Shown piece after piece: positions 51,876 to 60,392 of a stretch of 64,000 nucleotides of DNA (position 1 is the first letter of the stretch; every line of letters begins with the position of its first letter). Source of the stretch: Paenibacillus sp. V4I7 (GTDB lineage Bacteria; Bacillota; Bacilli; Paenibacillales; NBRC-103111). Made by a program: the position numbers and the translations under genes. The notes beneath the pieces are model-generated. The model ran no database searches and had not been told where the DNA came from. It saw nothing but the letters and a program-made list of their open reading frames with translations. Where the stretch lies: positions 682,001-746,000 of the forward strand of contig NZ_JAUSZD010000002.1 in assembly GCF_030817275.1 (NCBI RefSeq). Reading direction: 5' to 3'.

Positions 51876-53095
51876 TAAATCACTCCTAAGTGTTTTACTT
51901 TAGCAAAGCTGGCATCGTAAGGATTTACTTTAGTTGACCCTGAATCTAGTGTTTTTTCTTGGAAGATAGCGGCATAGGTTTTGGCAATTTCGTTCCACAG
52001 CATGGTTTTTCCGAGTTCGAGCGTACGATTTTCCATTTCCGTTATTCTAGTAGGATCATTCAGTAATTGAAGGATGCAAGCTTCCAAGGAGGCTGAATCG
52101 CGGAAGTTGGCCAGTAAGCCCCTGCCCTCTGCCAGCATTTCCTCGGCATAACGGTATGGTGTGGAGACAATAACCCTTCCATAACCAACTCCGTATGCCA
52201 ATGTTCCGCTAACAGCTTGATCCTTTCCTAAATAAGGAGTCATATAAATATCTGACATGACCAGGGATTGAATGACTTCATCCTGCGTTAGTAGCTTGTC
52301 GACGAAGCGAACGTTACGCGTTAAATCAAATTCTTCCACAAGACACATCAGCTTTTGTCTGTATACCTCGCCTGTTTCTTGTTTAACGACCGGATGTGTT
52401 TTCCCCCAAATGATATAGAGAGAATCCGGGTGCTGTTTGACCACTCCGCGCATGGCCTCAATGCTGTATTCAATTCCTTTACCAGGGCTTAAAAAGCCAA
52501 AGGTGGATAAAATTTTCCGATCTGCAAAGCCATATTGCTCTTTGAGTTCTGATCTTGAACCGGTTTGGACATGGGGGACGCCATGGTGAATGAAAGCGAT
52601 TTTGGCGGCATCAACGCCATAAATGGAGATTAAATCGGTTACTGTAGATTGCGCCATCGTGACAACTTTAACACTTAGCTCTGCAACTCGATTCATGATG
52701 TGACGCTGCTTGGCAGAAGGTTTCGTTAACACGGTATGAAAAATGACGACAAACGGTATAGTCAGCCTCTCGACGAATGGAATCAAGTATTCTCCACTTT
52801 CTCCGCCGTATATACCGAATTCATGCTGGATAACGAGAAGATCAACGTCTGACGAGTTAAGATAATCGGCTGTTTCTATATAATCTGATAGCTTATGTTG
52901 GTCAATTTCCCTCATCACTTGCTCATGATAGTCATAAGTTTCGTTGTTATTGATTGCAATGATACGAGGCTTGTTAAAGCCTTTGATGTGCTGTAGTTCA
53001 TCTAATAAATCTTGAGTAAATGTAGCTATGCCGCATTCTCTCGGCAGGCTGGTGCCAAGAAAAACGATATTCCGATTGCTGCTTGTATACTTCAT
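51875..53095 (-). CDS. GT4-family glycosyltransferase
   Basis: A 406-residue GT-B glycosyltransferase. The N-terminal domain starts IVFLGTSLPRECGIATFTQD, and the C-terminal nucleotide-sugar domain has FGFLSPGKGIEYSIEAMRGV, DIYMTPYLGKDQAVSGTLAY and a YRYAEEMLAEGRG block in place of the usual E-x7-E. The ATG at 53095 lies eight bases after GGAGG; the longer frame from 53134 is not needed. The adjacent manC gene points to GDP-mannose as donor. There is no signal peptide, so the reaction is cytosolic. It leads the leftward operon and diverges from the HTH-DUF1861 pair. Confidence 0.88.
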   Translation of the reverse strand: MKYTSSNRNIVFLGTSLPRECGIATFTQDLLDELQHIKGFNKPRIIAINNNETYDYHEQVMREIDQHKLSDYIETADYLNSSDVDLLVIQHEFGIYGGESGEYLIPFVERLTIPFVVIFHTVLTKPSAKQRHIMNRVAELSVKVVTMAQSTVTDLISIYGVDAAKIAFIHHGVPHVQTGSRSELKEQYGFADRKILSTFGFLSPGKGIEYSIEAMRGVVKQHPDSLYIIWGKTHPVVKQETGEVYRQKLMCLVEEFDLTRNVRFVDKLLTQDEVIQSLVMSDIYMTPYLGKDQAVSGTLAYGVGYGRVIVSTPYRYAEEMLAEGRGLLANFRDSASLEACILQLLNDPTRITEMENRTLELGKTMLWNEIAKTYAAIFQEKTLDSGSTKVNPYDASFAKVKHLGVI

Positions 53096-53246
53096 ATAAT
53101 GAGCCTCCATGTTGGTTTGCGATTTTTGGAACACAAAAAAAAGAATCTAAAGATAGGTCTTTAATTCTTTGGGGGGGAGGGGTATTTTATTTTCAGAAAA
53201 TTCCAAATTATTTCCTGTTTTCACTATAACATGACCATTTTTTCTT

Positions 53247-53295
53247 GTCAATTTATTGACTCACCCTTGCATACCCTATATATTTATGGAGGAGG
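53247..53295 (+). promoter_or_regulatory. Promoter and palindromic operator of the HTH-DUF1861 operon
   Basis: TTGACT (53256-53261), 17 bases, TATATT (53279-53284). The -35 box overlaps the perfect palindrome GTCAAT-TT-ATTGAC (53247-53260). The ribosome site GGAGGAGG (53288-53295) follows so closely that the mRNA leader would be only a few bases. The overlap of palindrome and -35 suggests repression, perhaps by the HTH protein itself. Confidence 0.5.
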
Positions 53296-53302
53296 TGTAT
53301 GT

Positions 53303-53596
53303 GTGTCAGTCATACGCAGTAAACTAAAAGAAGTCATGGAAAATCACGACCCCAAATTATCTATACGTAAGCTCGCTAAAGAGATTAACTATCACTTTGA
53401 CTCCGTTCGGCGTATGTATAAGGATGAGATGGTACAGTATCCTAGGGATTTATTGCTGAAGCTTTGTCTGTATTTTAATGTCCAGCCTGGGCAGCTCATT
53501 GGCATCGAAATGGATGTGGAAAGTGATTGGACGATAGATGCATCGATGCATTATCAGGAGGACGTCAATGACAAGGAAATCGATAACAACAGATAG
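53303..53596 (+). CDS. Small XRE-type helix-turn-helix regulator
   Basis: A 97-residue protein. Residues 1-65 form a Cro/C1-type helix-turn-helix of the YozG-like kind (IRKLAKEINYHFDSVRRMYK, then PRDLLLKLCLYFNVQPGQLI). An acidic tail follows. It starts with GTG, seven bases after GGAGGAGG. It overlaps the DUF1861 gene by 29 bases and diverges from the GT4-barrel-manC operon, so it is the obvious candidate regulator of both units. A palindrome overlaps its own promoter. Confidence 0.8.
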   Translation: MSVIRSKLKEVMENHDPKLSIRKLAKEINYHFDSVRRMYKDEMVQYPRDLLLKLCLYFNVQPGQLIGIEMDVESDWTIDASMHYQEDVNDKEIDNNR

Positions 53597-54509
53597 CTGT
53601 AAACAGCTTCTGGAAACCTTTTATGCAAACCCCAGATTAACAAAAGTGCAAAAACTAGTGTTCTCTGGGGTTGGAAATCGCGATGTATACAATATAACGG
53701 CCCCGTTTCAGTACGACGGGGAGGAATTCATCTTAGGAAGAGTTGAGGAACGGGATAGTGAGTTCTCTCAAGTCTTCTTTTTTACATGCAAAAATCAGGT
53801 TTGGAGTCCCCGAATACATACACACACTTATAACTTGCAAGATCCATGTATGACCATCATCAAAGGTGAATTAATAGTTGGCGGAGTTGAAGTCATCACG
53901 GCTGTCGATAATCCGAATAAGATTGTATCGTGGGTTACCCAATTTTATCGTGGGTTTCAAATAGATTCATTATGTCACTTCTCGTCTGGACCCGGTACGA
54001 TGAAGGATATTCGTCTAATTGAGCTTAACGATGGTAGAGTAGGTGTCTTTACTAGACCGCAAGGAGCAAGAGGTGGAAGAGGGCAAATCGGATTTACAAT
54101 CATCAACTCGCTGGAAGAGCTCAATGAGCAAACCTTCATAAATGCGGAAATTCTTAGAGAACAATTTGTCTCCGAAGAATGGGGCGGTGCGAACGAAGCG
54201 CATTTACTGGGGAATGGTCATATAGGCGTTCTGGGACATATAGCTTGCTTTGATACCGTAGGAAACAAGCACTATTATTCCATGGTCTTTTCGATAAACC
54301 CTGAGACCTGTGAAAAAACACCCATGAAAATTATTGCGGCAAGAAGTGATTTTCCAAGAGGCCCTGGCAAACGGCCTGATCTTGAAGATGTTATTTTTAG
54401 CGGTGGGCTTATACGGTTAGGCAATGGGCGAGCCGTACTTTCTGTTGGCGTTAGTGATGCTGAGGCTTATCAGATTGAGATCCCTGATCCATTTATGGAA
54501 TATGAATAG
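53568..54509 (+). CDS. DUF1861 protein, GH130-like beta-propeller
   Basis: A 313-residue cytosolic protein of the DUF1861 family. The repeats YNITAPFQYDGEEFILGRVE and GTMKDIRLIELNDGRVGVFT resemble the five-bladed propeller of GH130 mannoside phosphorylases, in which a KDPRI-like block and an early Asp lie in the active site. Activity of DUF1861 itself is, to my knowledge, not established. The ATG at 53568 follows AGGAGG by six bases and overlaps the HTH gene end by 29 bases. Facing a GDP-mannose-making and mannosyl-transferring operon, it may degrade or phosphorolyse the mannoside that operon makes. Confidence 0.75.
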   Translation: MTRKSITTDSCKQLLETFYANPRLTKVQKLVFSGVGNRDVYNITAPFQYDGEEFILGRVEERDSEFSQVFFFTCKNQVWSPRIHTHTYNLQDPCMTIIKGELIVGGVEVITAVDNPNKIVSWVTQFYRGFQIDSLCHFSSGPGTMKDIRLIELNDGRVGVFTRPQGARGGRGQIGFTIINSLEELNEQTFINAEILREQFVSEEWGGANEAHLLGNGHIGVLGHIACFDTVGNKHYYSMVFSINPETCEKTPMKIIAARSDFPRGPGKRPDLEDVIFSGGLIRLGNGRAVLSVGVSDAEAYQIEIPDPFMEYE

Positions 54510-54532
54510 AAACGAGTGGGTTTTCATCAAAG

Positions 54533-54586
54533 TTTGACTAGATTTTATGGTCATGTTATACTCATTTTGACAAGAATTTATGGTCA
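54533..54586 (+). promoter_or_regulatory. rplY promoter within a 21-bp direct repeat
   Basis: TTTGACTAGATTTTATGGTCA (54533-54553, key core TTTGAC-AGA-TTTATGGTCA) recurs at 54566-54586 with two mismatches, 33 bases downstream. The first copy supplies the -35 TTGACT (54534-54539), and TATACT at 54557-54562 after 17 bases is the -10. The second copy covers the likely transcription start. Confidence 0.65.
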
Positions 54587-54607
54587 AAGAGAGCGGGAAA
54601 CAAACAA

Positions 54608-55177
54608 ATGAGTAAATTTATTCAATTGAACAAGCGCACTGGTGAAACAAAGTCCCACATGAATCAAGCAAGAAAACAGGGACGCATCCCGGCTGTGTTA
54701 TATGGGATTGGTAAAGATACTTTATCATTAGAAGTAAATGAAAAAGAAATGCTGGATATTTTGAAAAAAAATCCTCGAGCTATTCTACAAGGCAATACAG
54801 CCGATGAAAAGGTAATTCCGGTCGTTGTTCAGAGCGTTCAAAAAGATGCCATGTCTGGCAATCTGCTGCATATCGACTTTCATCATGTAAACATGACTGA
54901 AATCATGGACAGCAAAGTGACTATTCAGTTTTCTGGAGAGGCAATTGGCATTAAATCTGGCGGGGTACTGCAAATCGAAATCTATGAAGTAGAAGTTCGT
55001 TGTATGCCTGGTGATTTGCCGACTTCAATGGAAGTGGATATTAGTGGTCTTGATGCTGGCGACAAGCTTCTCGTTTCCGACCTGATTTTCAAAGATGGCA
55101 TTGAAGTGTTGACGGATCCGAATACGGTTATGATTCAAATTAAAACCGTGCATGAGGAAGTCGAAGCAACAGCCTAG
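54608..55177 (+). CDS. rplY: Ribosomal protein L25 / general stress protein Ctc
   Basis: The 189-residue long form of bL25 (TL5/Ctc type), which binds 5S rRNA through its N-terminal domain (about 1-90: GRIPAVLYGIGKDTLSLEVN) and carries an extra beta-barrel C-terminal domain (about 95-180: VDISGLDAGDKLLVSDLIF). In B. subtilis ctc is a sigma-B stress gene. Here a sigma-A-type promoter with a direct repeat is seen instead. The ribosome site is weak (GAGCGGG). It stands alone and ends in a very long terminator. Confidence 0.93.
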   Translation: MSKFIQLNKRTGETKSHMNQARKQGRIPAVLYGIGKDTLSLEVNEKEMLDILKKNPRAILQGNTADEKVIPVVVQSVQKDAMSGNLLHIDFHHVNMTEIMDSKVTIQFSGEAIGIKSGGVLQIEIYEVEVRCMPGDLPTSMEVDISGLDAGDKLLVSDLIFKDGIEVLTDPNTVMIQIKTVHEEVEATA

Positions 55178-55217
55178 AAGAAATCAATCAAACATTAAAT
55201 ATAGATAGAATGGTTAC

Positions 55218-55292
55218 ATCCCCTTACGGCAGGAAGTGTCTAAGTTCATAGATTTATGAACTCAGGCACTTCTGCTTGCAAGGGGATTTTTT
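55218..55292 (+). terminator. Long stem terminator after rplY
   Basis: A nearly continuous stem of about 30 pairs: ATCCCCTT-GGCAGGAAGTG...AGTTCATA / TGAACT...CACTTCTGC-AAGGGGAT, with TTTTTT after it. Confidence 0.85.
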
Positions 55293-55564
55293 GCTTTCCT
55301 TCATTTATGCCAGAGAGGCAGAATAGAGAATTTTATCCCTACAGTCTCGAAATGACAGACCTGTGGTTTTTTGCTTTTGTTCATATGTTAGTTTTAAAGT
55401 CCGTTATGCTTTGGTTTTTCTTTGAAACAAAAATAAAAATAAGTATTCAAAAATAAACAAAGATGTGATACGATGAATCCATCAAGAACAAACACATACT
55501 CATGGGATGTAAAGAGGAGAGACTTTGAGCTACGCTCAAAGATCCCTATATTAGGAGGGTATTT
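55293..55564 (+). promoter_or_regulatory. Promoter and leader of the rhamnose operon with a 19-bp palindrome
   Basis: TTCAAA (55446-55451), 17 bases, TACGAT (55469-55474) is the best sigma-A promoter. In the leader lies the perfect palindrome CTTTGAGC-TAC-GCTCAAAG (55523-55541), about 25 bases before the ribosome site AGGAGGG. It is a candidate site for the DeoR-type regulator encoded at the operon's end, or a leader hairpin. The stretch before 55440 is A/T-rich with no other feature. Confidence 0.55.
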
Positions 55565-57634
55565 ATGGTTGCGAATTTGTGGGAAGCGGAAAAAGCGAAT
55601 GCAGTATCAAAAGGCGTAGAGGAACTGGTGTACCGTTCCAATTTATTAGGGACAGATCGTGCAGTTGCCAACTGGGGCGGCGGTAACACATCGTACAAAA
55701 CAATCGAGAAGGATTTCCGCGGTCGTGATGTAGAAGTGATGTGGGTAAAGGGCAGCGGTTCAGACCTTGCTACAATGAAAGCAAAGAATTTCACAGGTCT
55801 TCGAATGGAAGACATTCGTCCGTTGTTCGAGAGAGATGAAATGTCCGACGAAGAAATGGTTGCTTACCTTGTGAATTGTATGATCGACAGCAAACATCCG
55901 CGTGCTTCTATTGAGACGCTTTTACATGCATTTTTGCCTTTCAAAAACGTTGACCATACGCATCCTGATGCGATTATCGGTCTCTGCTGTGCACATAACG
56001 GACGTGAGTTGGCGAAAGAAATTTACGGTGACCGTTTTGTATGGGTACCTTATGTTCGTCCTGGTTTTACACTATCCAAAATGATCGCGGAAGGCGTTAG
56101 AAACAATCCAAAGGCTGAGCTTGTATTGATGGAGAAGCATGGTCTGGTTACTTGGGGCGAAACGTCGGAAGAGAGCTACCTCAAGACTTTGGCTATCATT
56201 CAAGAAGCAGAAAGTTTCATTGAAGCTCGTGTGAACGAGAGCAGCCTTTATGGCGGAGCGAAGTACGAGTCCCTTTCCGAGTCCGAGCAAAAAGATATTT
56301 TGGCACAAGTCCTGCCTATCGTTCGCGGAGCAGTGAGCAATGAGAAGAAAATGATCCTGACTACTGACAGCGCGGATGATGTTCTGAAGTTCGTTAATAG
56401 TAAAGATGCAGCTGTGTTATCCCAAGTAGGTGCGGCTTGCCCGGATCACTTGGTTCATACGAAAATGAAGCCTCTTTATATTGATTGGAATCCCAATTCC
56501 CGTGATGTGACTTCCTTAATTGAAGCTTTGAACGCTGGAATCGCGGCTTATAAAGAAGAGTACAAAGCTTATTTTGACCGCAACAAAAATGAAGGCGACG
56601 TCATGAACGAAGCGGCACCTCGCGTTATCCTGATACCAGGTATCGGGATGATCAACACAGGTAAAAGCTGGTCCAATGCACAAGTAAGCGGAGCTCTCTA
56701 TCACCGTGCGATTGCCGTAATGAGAGGCGCAACAGCTCTCGGAACGTTCGTTTCCTTAAGCGAAAATGAATCTTTTAATGTGGAGTACTGGCCTCTTGAA
56801 CTTTATAAACTAACTTTGGCTCCGGCTGAAGCGGAATTCTCTCGTAAAATTGCTTTCATCACAGGCGGCGCAGGTGGAATCGGAAGCGTAACGGCTCGTC
56901 AATTTTTAAAAGAAGGCGCACATGTCGTTCTAGCTGACCTGAATCTGGAAGGCGCACAAAAATTAGCAGACGAACTGAACGGGCAGTATGGCGAAAACAG
57001 AGCCATTGCCGTTAAAATGGATGTAACGAAAGAAGAGGAAGTGGAAGCCGCTTACCGCGAATCGATTCTCAGCTATGGCGGTATCGATATTATCGTGAAT
57101 AACGCAGGCCTTGCGACTTCTAGTCCTTTTGACGAAACATCACTTAAAGAGTGGAACCTGAACATGAACGTGCTCAGTACGGGTTACTTCCTCGTAGCTA
57201 GAGAAGCTTTTAAAATTATGAAAAAACAAAGCATCGGCGGCAGCATGGTATTCGTCGGCTCCAAAAACTCGGTATTCGCAGGCAAAAATGCCTCTGCCTA
57301 CTCGACAGCCAAAGCGGCTGAAATTCACTTAGCACGCTGTATCGCTGCTGAGGGCGGAGAGTTCGGCATTCGCGTGAACTCGGTATTGCCAGATGCGATT
57401 CTTCAAGGCTCCGCGATTTGGAATTCCGGCTGGCGCAATGAACGGGCTGCAGCTTACGGTATTGAACCGGATCAACTGGAAGAGCACTACCGCAAAAGAA
57501 CAACGCTGCTCGTTAACATTTTCCCGAAAGATGTTGCGGAAGCTATCGTATACTTCGCTTCTTCCAAAGCAGACAAAACGACAGGTTGTATGATCACAGT
57601 TGACGGTGGCGTTCCGGCTGCCTTCACTCGCTAA
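55565..57634 (+). CDS. rhaEW: Bifunctional rhamnulose-1-phosphate aldolase / lactaldehyde dehydrogenase
   Basis: A fusion of 689 residues. Residues 1 to about 415 are a class-II aldolase (zinc-binding HTHPDAI, catalytic Glu region and KHGLVTWG) that splits L-rhamnulose-1-phosphate to dihydroxyacetone phosphate and L-lactaldehyde. Residues about 430-689 are a short-chain dehydrogenase (AFITGGAGGIGSVTARQF, NNAG, catalytic Tyr-x3-Lys in YSTAKAAE) that oxidises lactaldehyde to lactate. This is the same layout and length as B. subtilis RhaEW (YuxG). It is the first gene of the operon, starting after AGGAGGG. Lactate made here could be taken up by the lut pathway encoded just downstream. Confidence 0.93.
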   Translation: MVANLWEAEKANAVSKGVEELVYRSNLLGTDRAVANWGGGNTSYKTIEKDFRGRDVEVMWVKGSGSDLATMKAKNFTGLRMEDIRPLFERDEMSDEEMVAYLVNCMIDSKHPRASIETLLHAFLPFKNVDHTHPDAIIGLCCAHNGRELAKEIYGDRFVWVPYVRPGFTLSKMIAEGVRNNPKAELVLMEKHGLVTWGETSEESYLKTLAIIQEAESFIEARVNESSLYGGAKYESLSESEQKDILAQVLPIVRGAVSNEKKMILTTDSADDVLKFVNSKDAAVLSQVGAACPDHLVHTKMKPLYIDWNPNSRDVTSLIEALNAGIAAYKEEYKAYFDRNKNEGDVMNEAAPRVILIPGIGMINTGKSWSNAQVSGALYHRAIAVMRGATALGTFVSLSENESFNVEYWPLELYKLTLAPAEAEFSRKIAFITGGAGGIGSVTARQFLKEGAHVVLADLNLEGAQKLADELNGQYGENRAIAVKMDVTKEEEVEAAYRESILSYGGIDIIVNNAGLATSSPFDETSLKEWNLNMNVLSTGYFLVAREAFKIMKKQSIGGSMVFVGSKNSVFAGKNASAYSTAKAAEIHLARCIAAEGGEFGIRVNSVLPDAILQGSAIWNSGWRNERAAAYGIEPDQLEEHYRKRTTLLVNIFPKDVAEAIVYFASSKADKTTGCMITVDGGVPAAFTR

Positions 57635-57666
57635 TTACTTCCATAACCAAAAGGAGATATAATCCG

Positions 57667-58887
57667 ATGAGCGATAAAGCATACGCCTTGTTCGAAGAGC
57701 TACAAACAAATAGAGGCATTGATCTAGCAGCTGTTAAAGCTAAGCTAAAAGCCCTCAAAGTAGAAACCCCTTCATGGGGCTACGGGGATTCTGGAACTCG
57801 CTTCAAAGTCTATAAGCAAAACGGTGTTCCGCGCAATCCCTTCGAGAAATTCGAAGACGCTGCGCAGGTCCATAAACTGACGGGTGTTTGCCCGTCGGTT
57901 GCTATCCATATTCCTTGGGACAAAGTGGACGATTACGCAAAGCTGAGACAGCACGCAAGTGATCTCGGTGTTTCAATCGGAGCTGTAAACCCTAACCTTT
58001 TTCAAGAGGATGATTACATCTTTGGCAGTGTGACGAATTCTAACGAAGCTATTCGCCGCAAAGCGACGGATCACTTGCTAGAGTGTGTAGACATTGCTAA
58101 GACAGTAGGTTCTGATGTGTTGAGCCTTTGGTTCGCTGACGGTTCCAACTACCCTGGGCAAGTCGATATTCGAGCTCGTAAAACATGGATGTATGAAGCG
58201 CTTAAAGAAATGTACGGAGCCATGACGCCTACCATGCGTATGCTGATTGAATATAAGTTCTATGAGCCTGCGTTTTATCACACGGATCTTGCGGACTGGG
58301 GGATGGCATTCAATTTGGCGAACAAATTGGGGCCTCAAGCTGAAGTGCTTGTTGATACAGGGCATCACCCGCAAGGAACGAACATTGAGCATATCGTGAC
58401 TTACTTGTTAGATGAAAATAAACTGGGCGGCTTCCACTTCAACTCCCGCAAATATGGGGATGATGATCTGATCGTGGGGTCAGTCAATCCGTATGAGTTG
58501 TTCCTGATTTTCTACCAAATCATTGATGCAGCGAACGATAAAAATCCACAAATCCGTCAGGCTGCTGACAATATTGCCTATATGATTGATCAAAGCCATA
58601 ATATCGAGCGTAAAATTCCAGCGATGCTGCGTTCTGTACTTAACGTGCAAACACAGTATGCAAAAGCTTTGCTGATCAACCTCGATGAAGTTAGAGACGC
58701 TCAAGAACGCCAAGACGTTCTTGGCGCAGAAGATGCTGTTCGTAAAGCATTCGAATTCGATGTTACTCCGCTTCTGCAAGCCGTCCGTGAAGAGATCGGT
58801 GTACCTGTAGATCCGATGAAAGCTTACCTAGAAAGCGGCTACGACGAAAGCATTAATGCTCGTGGCAAAGGCGGTGCCAGCTGGTGA
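57667..58887 (+). CDS. rhaA: L-rhamnose isomerase
   Basis: Converts L-rhamnose to L-rhamnulose. The 406-residue protein is of the TIM-barrel isomerase group related to RhaI: GVCPSVAIHIPWDKVDDY, DVLSLWFADGSNYPGQ, MLIEYKFYEPAFYHTD and VLVDTGHHPQGTNIEHI carry the Glu, Asp and His metal ligands. AAGGAG lies before the ATG, 32 bases after rhaEW. It overlaps the kinase gene by four bases. Confidence 0.92.
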   Translation: MSDKAYALFEELQTNRGIDLAAVKAKLKALKVETPSWGYGDSGTRFKVYKQNGVPRNPFEKFEDAAQVHKLTGVCPSVAIHIPWDKVDDYAKLRQHASDLGVSIGAVNPNLFQEDDYIFGSVTNSNEAIRRKATDHLLECVDIAKTVGSDVLSLWFADGSNYPGQVDIRARKTWMYEALKEMYGAMTPTMRMLIEYKFYEPAFYHTDLADWGMAFNLANKLGPQAEVLVDTGHHPQGTNIEHIVTYLLDENKLGGFHFNSRKYGDDDLIVGSVNPYELFLIFYQIIDAANDKNPQIRQAADNIAYMIDQSHNIERKIPAMLRSVLNVQTQYAKALLINLDEVRDAQERQDVLGAEDAVRKAFEFDVTPLLQAVREEIGVPVDPMKAYLESGYDESINARGKGGASW

Positions 58888-60383
58888 GTAAGCCCTCCTG
58901 CGTACTGGCCTTTGATTTGGGAGCAAGCAGCGGCAGAGCGATCGTCGGACGACTTGATTCCGAAGCGGGCATCGTTACGATCGAGGAAATTCACCGCTTC
59001 TCGAATGATCCGGTGAAGGTGGGAAACCACCTTCATTGGGACATTTTGAGATTGTTTCATGAATTGAAACAAGGTATTTTACAAATGAAGCATCTGGGTT
59101 ATACGGACATCGAAAGCCTGGCGATAGATTCATGGGCGGTAGATTTCGGGCTGCTTGCAGCAAATGGTGAGCTTCTCGGTAATCCCTACCACTATCGGGA
59201 CCATCAAACGGATCATGTCATGGATAAGGTTATTGACCTTGTTGGTCGTGAAAAGCTGTATGCCAAAACAGGTCTTCAGTTCCTTCAATTTAATTCGATT
59301 TTTCAACTATATGCGTTAAAAGAAAGAAATCCAGAGCTTCTGCAGCGGGCAGATACGTTCTTGATGATTCCTGATTTGCTCAGATACTTCTTAACCGGAG
59401 AAAAACATAGCGAGTACACTAATTCCACAACGACGCAACTTTTTAATGCGACAACGCAGACGTGGGACACGGAGCTCATAGATCAGCTTGGCCTTCCTGG
59501 TGAACTACTACTGAAACCGGTTTCGTCAGGGACTAGAGTCGGCGCGTTAACCAAAGAGATTTGTGATGAACTTGATGTTCCTTCGATTCCTGTCATTGCC
59601 GTAGGCGAACATGATACAGCATCTGCTGTAGTCGCGGTTCCTGCTTTAGAAGAAGATTTCGCTTTCTTAAGCTGCGGTACATGGTCACTTCTCGGAACGG
59701 AGACGTTGGCGCCGGTACTAAGTGAACAGGCATTAGCTTGGAATTTCACCAATGAAGGCGGCGTTTATGGTACGAACCGATTGCTTAAGAATATCATGGG
59801 CTTATGGTTAGTTCAGGAATGCAAGCGTACATGGGACAAGGAAGGCAAGAATATCAGCTTTGCTGAGTTAGTCAAGCTTGCCGAGCAGGTGAAGCCTTTC
59901 CAATGCTTCATCGATCCGGATGACGACATGTTCTTGAATCCTGAGCATATGCCGAAGCAAATTCAGCAATACTGCCGGGAAACGGAACAGGTTGTACCGC
60001 AAACGGAAGGTGAAATTGTTCGTTGCATGTTGGAAAGCCTGGCTTTGAAGTATCGGTTTATTCTAGAAAGAACAGAACAGCTATCGGGGAAGAAGTATCA
60101 AGGTCTTCACATCGTTGGTGGCGGCATCCAGAACGAGCTGCTTTGTCAATTCACGTCAAATGCTACACTGCGCGAGGTTTGGGCGGGTCCTGTTGAGGGT
60201 AGTGCCTTAGGTAACCTTGTAGTACAATGGATATCACTAGGGTATATTGCGAATTTGCGCGAAGCCAGAAAGCTGATTCGGAATTCGTTTCCGGTCAAAA
60301 CGTACCTCCCTCAGGATGGAGCGGGTTGGCAGGCAGCGTATGCAGCATTTTGTCAGGTGGCGTCCCGATCGACGGTGAAATGA
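58884..60383 (+). CDS. rhaB: Rhamnulokinase
   Basis: A FGGY-family sugar kinase of 499 residues that phosphorylates L-rhamnulose. The N-terminal ATPase motif VLAFDLGASSGRAIVGRL and the C-terminal GLHIVGGGIQNELLCQF block are intact, as are SCGTWSLLGTE and the catalytic Asp in VGEHDTASAV. It starts with GTG overlapping the rhaA stop (GTGA), so translation is coupled. It is followed at 10 bases by the regulator gene. Confidence 0.93.
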   Translation: MSKPSCVLAFDLGASSGRAIVGRLDSEAGIVTIEEIHRFSNDPVKVGNHLHWDILRLFHELKQGILQMKHLGYTDIESLAIDSWAVDFGLLAANGELLGNPYHYRDHQTDHVMDKVIDLVGREKLYAKTGLQFLQFNSIFQLYALKERNPELLQRADTFLMIPDLLRYFLTGEKHSEYTNSTTTQLFNATTQTWDTELIDQLGLPGELLLKPVSSGTRVGALTKEICDELDVPSIPVIAVGEHDTASAVVAVPALEEDFAFLSCGTWSLLGTETLAPVLSEQALAWNFTNEGGVYGTNRLLKNIMGLWLVQECKRTWDKEGKNISFAELVKLAEQVKPFQCFIDPDDDMFLNPEHMPKQIQQYCRETEQVVPQTEGEIVRCMLESLALKYRFILERTEQLSGKKYQGLHIVGGGIQNELLCQFTSNATLREVWAGPVEGSALGNLVVQWISLGYIANLREARKLIRNSFPVKTYLPQDGAGWQAAYAAFCQVASRSTVK

Positions 60384-60392
60384 GGGAATACG

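Noticed and set aside
55256-55456. 66-codon frame upstream of the rhamnose operon
   Set aside because: It begins inside the rplY terminator stem, has no ribosome site and reads through the A/T-rich promoter region.
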